This document shows, piece after piece, positions 58,824 to 64,000 of a DNA stretch of 64,000 nt. The translations under genes and the position numbers were made by a program. Under the pieces are notes generated by a model that was not told the DNA's origin, made no database searches, and saw nothing but the letters and a program-made list of their open reading frames with translations. Source of the DNA: G963677445 sp963677445 (lineage in GTDB: Bacteria > Bacteroidota > Ignavibacteria > Ignavibacteriales > Melioribacteraceae); NCBI GenBank assembly GCA_963677445.2, contig CAXXGF010000054.1, forward strand, positions 124,001 through 188,000, written 5' to 3'. Position 1 is the stretch's first letter. Each line of letters starts with the position of its first letter.

Positions 58824-59066
58824 TTAAATGACACCATTTTCTTTCAGCCATTTGTATCCATCGTAAGTTTTGAAGAACCGCTCTCTTGCCAGGGCTTCAG
58901 TCTTTGTTTCAAATGTTTCGTAATAATGAATTACCCAGGGACGAAGGGGTTTAGTGTATTTTGATTTTCCCCCATTGTGGTATTTTAGCCGTTTTTGGAT
59001 ATCCTCAGTACTGCCGTAATAAAATGTCCCGTTACTGAGACTTTTAAGAATATAAGCGAAATACAT
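58824..59066 (-). CDS. Small GIY-YIG nuclease-domain protein (copy 1)
   Basis: The 80-residue GIY-YIG domain (MYFAYILKSLSNGTFYYGST, conserved Arg in IQKRLKYHN, Glu in ARERFFKTYDG) lies directly downstream of the intact tRNA-Ser, 14 bp after its terminator hairpin. It is about 95 percent identical to copy 2. Stand-alone domains of this kind are often found beside tRNA or rRNA genes in Bacteroidota-related genomes, and a homing-like mobility has been considered. Expression could come from tRNA read-through; no other promoter is evident. Confidence 0.88.
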   Translation of the reverse strand: MYFAYILKSLSNGTFYYGSTEDIQKRLKYHNGGKSKYTKPLRPWVIHYYETFETKTEALARERFFKTYDGYKWLKENGVI

Positions 59067-59080
59067 ATTCCCTCCGGTTT

Positions 59081-59116
59081 AAAAAACAAAAACCCAGAAT
59101 GTATCCGGGTTTTTTA
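59081..59116 (-). terminator. Terminator-like hairpin after tRNA-Ser
   Basis: On the minus strand ACCCGGATAC is followed by a complementary CTGGGTT and a T-rich tail (TTTTTGTTTTTT). It begins a few bases after the tRNA 3' end and is repeated in the two remnant units. Confidence 0.65.
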
Positions 59117-59119
59117 TTG

Positions 59120-59205
59120 CGGAGGGGGAGGGATTCGAACCCCCGGTGAGCATAACCCACAACGGTTTTCAAGACCGCCGCATTCAACCACTCTGCCACC
59201 CCTCC
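59120..59205 (-). tRNA. tRNA-Ser (anticodon TGA)
   Basis: The 86-nt RNA starts GGAGGGGTGGCAGAGTGGTT at 59205 and ends CCCCTCCG at 59120. Acceptor arms GGAGGGG/CCCCTCC pair fully, the discriminator is G, the anticodon loop is CTTGAAA with anticodon TGA, a long class II variable arm is present, and the T arm holds GGTTCGAATCC. CCA is not encoded. It reads UCA and related serine codons. It is the intact head of the tRNA/GIY-YIG triplication. Confidence 0.93.
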
Positions 59206-59289
59206 GTGAAGGAGGTCAAAAAATATAGATTCCAATTATAAGAAATAATTTTTCATTTTTCCACATTTTTTTCAACAAAGAAAATGGTT

Positions 59290-60555
59290 TTATATTTTTC
59301 TGAATATTTTGCGCAGTGAATTCCGGAACCCATTATCAACAAGGAATTCAATTCCAACCGAAGCGTAAATTATCAAAAAAGGAATAATTGGAAAATGATA
59401 GCGTGAACCACCGTAAAATATCATGTGGATGCAGGCAAAAAAGAGGAATATTATTATCCCAACAATGAAAAGCCGGTTTTTCCTCCAAAGCTTCGCGGGA
59501 ATAACAAAAATAGCAAAAAAGTAAAATGCCATATAGTATAACTGCGAAATAACCACAAGCGCTTTCAGAAATATTGTTTCCACTTGATTCGGCGAACTTG
59601 TTTGCAATGTAAAAGAGAATCCTTTGCCTCCGAAACCGAGCAGATATACAAGTTTTGCAGGCCATCTTTTAACAGTAGTCAACGGATTTTCCAAAATATA
59701 GTTGATTGCGAGTTCAGTCGCTTTGCTGTTTTTTTCCGGTTCAGATTTGGTGTCTTTTAACGCCTGCTCCAGCTTCTCATTCCAGGTATATCCTCCCTTG
59801 CAGTCTTCATTATTTCCCATCAATAAATTAATCCCGCCGCTTGTTGATATAAAAACCGGTTTTTCAAATACCTGGTAATTCCTGAGAGTCCATAAAGAAA
59901 TAATTATAATTATGGGGAAATATATAACTGCGGTTCTTTTCACCAGGGTAAAAATATGATCCCTGAAAAGAAATACTATTAAAAGCAGGGGAATCAACGC
60001 CGTATGAGGTTTTATAAGTGTGGCAGAGCCGAATAATATTCCGGAAAAAAAATAATATAATATTCTTTTATCAGCGGAAAACATCAATAGTATAGCAGAA
60101 AGAAAGATAAAAATATATAATAATTCAGATAGAGCAAAATTAATATAAGCAATGTGGTCAGGGAATAAGGTCATCAGCAGAAGAGCTATGCGGGAAGTTT
60201 TTTCTGAACCGCCGATTTTTCGGGCCAGTAGATAAGTAATATAAATAGAGGCTGTATATAATAATATATTACTTATTTTAATGATCCAGAGGCTGCTGCC
60301 GAAAAGATAAAACAAGAAGGCAAGATACCCGATAAAACCAACAGGATAATACGCGGTCGGGTTACCATTATGGACATACCCGTGTCCCTCGGCTAATCCG
60401 ATTGCCTTTGTATAAAACCAGTGGTCATCACTTATCATTTCGGGGGAAAATAATGCCGCCCAAATTAATCTGATAACAATACCAGTGAATAAGGTATAAT
60501 AAATAAAACGCTTGTGTTCGGTGATTTTAATAATTTTATCAAAAAATGTTTTCAT
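59290..60555 (-). CDS. GT39-type membrane glycosyltransferase (ArnT/PMT-like)
   Basis: The 421-residue membrane protein resembles the dolichyl-phosphate-mannose/ArnT-type glycosyltransferase family. An N-terminal helix precedes the acidic catalytic loop SDDHWFYTKAIGLAEGHGY (about 42-60), then YYPVGFIGYLAFLFYLFG and about ten further helices with the ATLIKPHTALIPLLLIVF motif. A periplasmic loop (about 240-300) precedes the last helices. It would move a sugar from a lipid carrier to a protein or glycolipid. No sugar-synthesis genes are nearby. Length is a little short for the family. Confidence 0.85.
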   Translation of the reverse strand: MKTFFDKIIKITEHKRFIYYTLFTGIVIRLIWAALFSPEMISDDHWFYTKAIGLAEGHGYVHNGNPTAYYPVGFIGYLAFLFYLFGSSLWIIKISNILLYTASIYITYLLARKIGGSEKTSRIALLLMTLFPDHIAYINFALSELLYIFIFLSAILLMFSADKRILYYFFSGILFGSATLIKPHTALIPLLLIVFLFRDHIFTLVKRTAVIYFPIIIIISLWTLRNYQVFEKPVFISTSGGINLLMGNNEDCKGGYTWNEKLEQALKDTKSEPEKNSKATELAINYILENPLTTVKRWPAKLVYLLGFGGKGFSFTLQTSSPNQVETIFLKALVVISQLYYMAFYFFAIFVIPAKLWRKNRLFIVGIIIFLFFACIHMIFYGGSRYHFPIIPFLIIYASVGIEFLVDNGFRNSLRKIFRKI

Positions 60556-61458
60556 TTTTCCTTGCCGGGAAACATTGAATAATAAATTGCTACCCCAAAA
60601 ATAGCAGGCAATGCCCGATGAAAAAAAATCTATCGGTAAAATATAATAATTCTGCCTGAAAATTGAAGTGTAACTGCCATTTATTATTTGTCTGCCGAAG
60701 AAAAACGATAGTTGCCTTTTTCAACCGTGGCAATATTTCCGGCGGAATTTGCTGATGGACGCGTAAAAAAGCACAGAACAGGCTCAAAGGGATTAAATAA
60801 TCATCAGGATAGTATAACACAATGTATAAAACGGGACATTTTTTTATTATCAATTATCCATTCAGTATACGACTCTTCACTTTTCAAAATCATTGTAAAC
60901 CCGGATTAAATGACCCTCCTTTCCTCAGATTAAGTTTGTTTATGAGGCAGAAATTTAAGATAATTTATTATCCGGAAACTTTAAAAAATAATATTTGTTT
61001 CCTAATTGTAAAGCACTTTTAATACGGATAACCTTTACAGGAACCGGCTAAATAATAGTGACTTTTATTTCAGAATACATTACTAGTATGCATTCTTTGA
61101 AAACCACTGAAAGATTGTTATATTTATTTGAAAATATTTAATTTAAATTCATTCTTTATCCGGGGATTCAAGGAATGGCATTATTTACATCCGGTTAAAA
61201 ATATTTTATGAGGTAAAACAATTTTATCACCTCAGACTCTTTAAAAATTCCGGAAAAAACTTTAACTTATATCCTTTAATAAAGAATTATTAGTGTGAAA
61301 ACGTTATTGCTGTTGGAAAAAGCTTTACAGTATAAAATAAATGCGAAGATTATCGCAATAAAAAGACCTTTTGATCTTACATTGTCTTTATTTTTCCACA
61401 CTGTAAAAACTTATTTCAGATACAATTCTATTAAAAAACAGAGATAAACAAGGTCCAG
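60556..61458. other. 900-bp gene-free region upstream of the nqr operon
   Basis: Only AT-rich sequence and short open frames without features are seen (the longest, 87 codons at 60590-60853, has no ribosome site or family). An imperfect inverted repeat TGAGGTAAAA / TTTTATCACCTCA lies at 61209-61234. The nqr promoter must lie in the right part, but I cannot name a convincing one. Confidence 0.5.
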
Positions 61459-62808
61459 ATGGGAAAAACAACAATCAAAAAAGGATTGGACCTGCCAATA
61501 AATGGTAAACCTGAGCAGAAGGTTTACGACGGCAGGTCTGTCAGGCATGTTGCTTTATTGGGTGATGATTATGTCGGTATGAAACCTACCATGGAGGTTG
61601 AGGAAGGCCAGGAGGTGAAAACCGGACAATTATTATTCACCGATAAAAAAATGCCTTCTGTCAGGTATACCTCTCCCGGGACGGGTAAAGTGATAAGCGT
61701 TAACCGTGGCGAAAGGAGAGCATTTAAATCAATAATCATTGAACTTAACGGCAGCGAAGAGGTTGAATTTAATTCTTATAAAGCTGATCAGTTAAATTCT
61801 TTGTCAAAAAAACAGGTCACTGATTTACTGCTTGAATCAGGGATGTGGACTACTATAAGGGTAAGACCTTTCAGCAAAGTTGCCGATCCTGAAACAACTC
61901 CCGGGGCAATTTTTATTACGGCAATGGACAGCAATCCATTAGCTCCTTCAATGGAAAAAATTCTTGAAGGCAAAGAGAAATTATTCCGGGACGGATTAGC
62001 TGTATTATCCGGACTTACCGATGGAAAGACTTATGTTTGCAAGTCGCCCGGTGAAAATATCGCGGTAAAAGAAAATGATAAAATATCAGTGGAAGAATTC
62101 GATGGACCTCATCCGGCCGGTCTTGCCGGAACTCATATTCATTTTCTCCATCCTGTCGACAGGAGCCATTTGGTATGGTATATTAATGCGCAGGATGTTG
62201 TTGCTATCGGAGCTCTTTTTACTACCGGAAAATTGTATCTGGAAAGAATAATAGCATTAGCCGGAGCGCAGGTAAAAAATCCAAGACTGGTAAAAACAAG
62301 AACAGGCGCCTCTTTAACGGAATTACTGGAAGGTGAACTTAACGAAGGTGAAAACAGAATTATTTCAGGTTCTGTTCTTTCCGGAAGGCATGCTGAAGGT
62401 TATGTCTCGTTTCTCGGTCGTTTCCATCAGCAGGTGTCGGTAATTCGTGAGGACAGGGAAAAACATTTCCTCGGCTGGGTTAATCCGGCGGCAAATGTTT
62501 ACTCTCTGAAAAATATTCTCTTGTCAAAACTGATTCCCAATAAAAAATTCGATTTTTCCACCGCTCTTCATGGTGGTAAACGGGCAATAATTCCCAGTGG
62601 AAGCCTGGAAGCTGTTATGCCTCTCGATATCCTTCCTACATATCTTCTGCGCGCGCTTGCTGTAAAAGACCTGGAGGAAGCAGAGAAACTTGGCGTTCTT
62701 GAGCTGGATGAAGAAGACCTTGCCTTGTGCACATTCGTGTGTCCGTCGAAGACAGAATACGGCCCGATGCTTAGAGAAAATTTAACAATAATTGAGAAGG
62801 AAGGTTAA
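61459..62808 (+). CDS. nqrA: Na+-translocating NADH:quinone reductase subunit A
   Basis: The 449-residue protein matches NqrA: GLDLPINGKPEQKVYDGRSV at the start, MKPTMEVEEGQEVKTGQLL, SPGTGKVISVNRGERRAFKS, GPHPAGLAGTHIHFLHPV, and a C-terminal EDLALCTFVCPSKTEYGP that contains paired cysteines. NqrA is the quinone-binding peripheral subunit of the sodium-pumping complex I analogue. The start ATG 61459 is 30 bp after an AT-rich leader. nqrB begins 3 bp after the stop, as in canonical nqrABCDEF operons; C to F lie beyond the window. Confidence 0.95.
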   Translation: MGKTTIKKGLDLPINGKPEQKVYDGRSVRHVALLGDDYVGMKPTMEVEEGQEVKTGQLLFTDKKMPSVRYTSPGTGKVISVNRGERRAFKSIIIELNGSEEVEFNSYKADQLNSLSKKQVTDLLLESGMWTTIRVRPFSKVADPETTPGAIFITAMDSNPLAPSMEKILEGKEKLFRDGLAVLSGLTDGKTYVCKSPGENIAVKENDKISVEEFDGPHPAGLAGTHIHFLHPVDRSHLVWYINAQDVVAIGALFTTGKLYLERIIALAGAQVKNPRLVKTRTGASLTELLEGELNEGENRIISGSVLSGRHAEGYVSFLGRFHQQVSVIREDREKHFLGWVNPAANVYSLKNILLSKLIPNKKFDFSTALHGGKRAIIPSGSLEAVMPLDILPTYLLRALAVKDLEEAEKLGVLELDEEDLALCTFVCPSKTEYGPMLRENLTIIEKEG

Positions 62809-62811
62809 CCG

Positions 62812-64000
62812 GTGAAATTTCTCAAAAATATTTTTGAAAAACAGGAAAAGCACTTTCAGAAAGGAGGAAAGCTGGAGAAATTCTTTCCTCTCTTTGAGGC
62901 TACTGAAACTTTTATGTTTACTCCGGGTACTGTAACCCGCGGCGCGTCGCATGTTCGTGACGCGATGGACTTGAAAAGAATGATGCTCGTTGTTGTTATT
63001 GCTTTAATTCCCGCTGTGTTAATGGCATTCTATAATACAGGTTTGCAGGCTAATCTTGGTTTGCAGCAATTAGGACAACAGGGATCTGATCACTGGCAGT
63101 CGCACCTTCTCCAGTGGCTCGGCATTAACCATGACGCGACAAACTTTTTCAGCAATTTTATTCTGGGCGCGTTTTATTTTCTGCCGGTATATATAGTTAC
63201 ACTCGCCGCCGGCGGTTTTTGGGAAGTGGTTTTCGCGATAGTCAGAAAACATGAAGTTGCCGAGGGATTTTTGGTAACATCATTATTGTTCCCCCTTATT
63301 CTTCCTCCCAATATACCCTACTGGCAGGTTGTGATTGGCATCTCTTTCGGTGTTGTGATTGGAAAAGAGGTTTTTGGCGGAGTGGGGATGAATGTTCTCA
63401 ATCCGGCTCTGGTTGCGAGAGCGTTTCTTTTCTTCGCATATCCGGCTGAAATTTCGGGTGACAGAGTCTGGGTTGCTGTTGACGGTTTAAGCCAGGCGAC
63501 TCCTTTAGCGCAGTATGCCGATACAGCAATGACAGTAAACGCGAGCTGGATGGATTCGTTTCTCGGATTTATTCCAGGTTCGATGGGTGAAACATCCACA
63601 CTGGCAATTCTTATCGGCGCGTTTATTCTGATAATTTCAAAGGTTGGTTCCTGGAGAATAATGTTCAGTATACTGATCGGAATGGTGCTGACCACTTTAC
63701 TTCTCAATGCTGTGGGAAGTGATTCCAACCCGATGTTCGCGGTCGGACCGGAATGGCATCTTGTGATGGGCGGTTTCGCCTTTGGCGCGGTATTCATGGC
63801 AACCGATCCTGTTTCTGCTGCTTTTACAAACCAGGGAAAATGGATTTACGGATTTTTCATCGGATTTTTTGTTGTCCTGGTCAGGGTTGTTAATCCGGCG
63901 TTTCCCGAAGGAATGATGCTCGCGATTTTATTTATGAATGTTTTTGCCCCGATCATTGACAAGATTTATATAAACAAGAATATCAAGAGGAGGCAACAAA
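62812..64000 (+). CDS. nqrB: Na+-translocating NADH:quinone reductase subunit B (5' part; runs off right edge)
   Basis: The frame opens at GTG 62812, three bases after nqrA, and stays open for 396 codons to the edge. Sequence blocks FFPLFEATETFMFTPG, RGASHVRDAMDLKRMMLVVV, the GVGMNVLNPALVARAFLFFA stretch and the FMN-attachment-type DGLSQATPLAQ (threonine in SQATPL, normally covalently bound to FMN) identify NqrB. At least eight transmembrane helices are visible. About 10-20 residues are probably missing at the C-terminus. Confidence 0.93.
   Translation, partial: MKFLKNIFEKQEKHFQKGGKLEKFFPLFEATETFMFTPGTVTRGASHVRDAMDLKRMMLVVVIALIPAVLMAFYNTGLQANLGLQQLGQQGSDHWQSHLLQWLGINHDATNFFSNFILGAFYFLPVYIVTLAAGGFWEVVFAIVRKHEVAEGFLVTSLLFPLILPPNIPYWQVVIGISFGVVIGKEVFGGVGMNVLNPALVARAFLFFAYPAEISGDRVWVAVDGLSQATPLAQYADTAMTVNASWMDSFLGFIPGSMGETSTLAILIGAFILIISKVGSWRIMFSILIGMVLTTLLLNAVGSDSNPMFAVGPEWHLVMGGFAFGAVFMATDPVSAAFTNQGKWIYGFFIGFFVVLVRVVNPAFPEGMMLAILFMNVFAPIIDKIYINKNIKRRQQ

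Noticed and set aside
60590..60853. 87-codon minus-strand open frame upstream of the GT39 gene
   Set aside because: No ribosome site, no domain, unusual composition; treated as chance in an AT-rich gap.

Overview
The window looks like chromosome from a member of the FCB superphylum, most likely Ignavibacteria or a relative. The evidence is a 1018-residue secreted protein with a type IX secretion (T9SS) C-terminal sorting domain, promoters that fit the Bacteroidota -33 TTTG / -7 TAnnTTTG pattern, a Na+-translocating NADH:quinone reductase operon, and families of short intergenic repeats of the kind common in Bacteroidota. This placement is inferred from sequence features; no database search was run.

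Layout. 1-2209: a BsuBI/PstI-type restriction-modification operon (controller, methyltransferase, start of the endonuclease) with a palindromic operator. 2279-9008: a VOC protein, one copy of a long repeat, a two-component system, a B12-binding radical SAM protein, a nitronate monooxygenase and an unknown membrane protein. 9171-17460: an eight-gene envelope operon on the minus strand in which a YjbH-like / lipoprotein / beta-barrel triad is duplicated in tandem, one barrel gene being frameshifted. 17865-23451: a dead beta-lactamase-family gene, a PS-10-type peptidase, secreted proteins, and a DUF5131-TcmP gene pair. 23642-28221: small enzymes (VOC, TrmO), a Phd/VapC-like toxin-antitoxin pair, a bacterial cereblon-type CULT-domain protein, and a membrane protein with its XRE regulator. 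28271-31817: two paralogous MDR oxidoreductases around a DUF4386 protein, then a C_GCAxxG_C_C protein.

31835-33425 is a 381-bp tandem repeat array built from several different palindromes, running into a decayed gene. 34029-40156 holds HicAB, an orphan HigA, envelope enzymes (L,D-transpeptidase, acyltransferase, polysaccharide deacetylase) and a DUF1493 gene. 40519-45450 carries the T9SS cargo protein and an outer-membrane barrel. 45641-52946 is a housekeeping block: RNase P RNA, recJ, yebC, ruvC, rubrerythrin, rseP and dxr. 53075-57933 has a DUF6901 protein, a second nitronate monooxygenase, the inverted copy of the 2.9-kb repeat and a mobile-looking 504-residue gene flanked by 44-bp direct repeats. 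58060-59205 is a tandem triplication of a tRNA-Ser plus GIY-YIG nuclease unit in which only one tRNA is intact. The window ends with a GT39-type glycosyltransferase and the start of the nqr operon (nqrA, partial nqrB).

The most striking items are the tRNA-Ser/GIY-YIG triplication, the CULT-domain protein with a histidine-rich tail, the TcmP-DUF5131 pair, the duplicated envelope operon, the 381-bp palindrome array, and the mobile-looking gene beside a repeat that recurs inverted 52 kb away. Several genes carry single-base shifts, some in short homopolymers, so either pseudogenisation or indel errors in the assembly must be considered.
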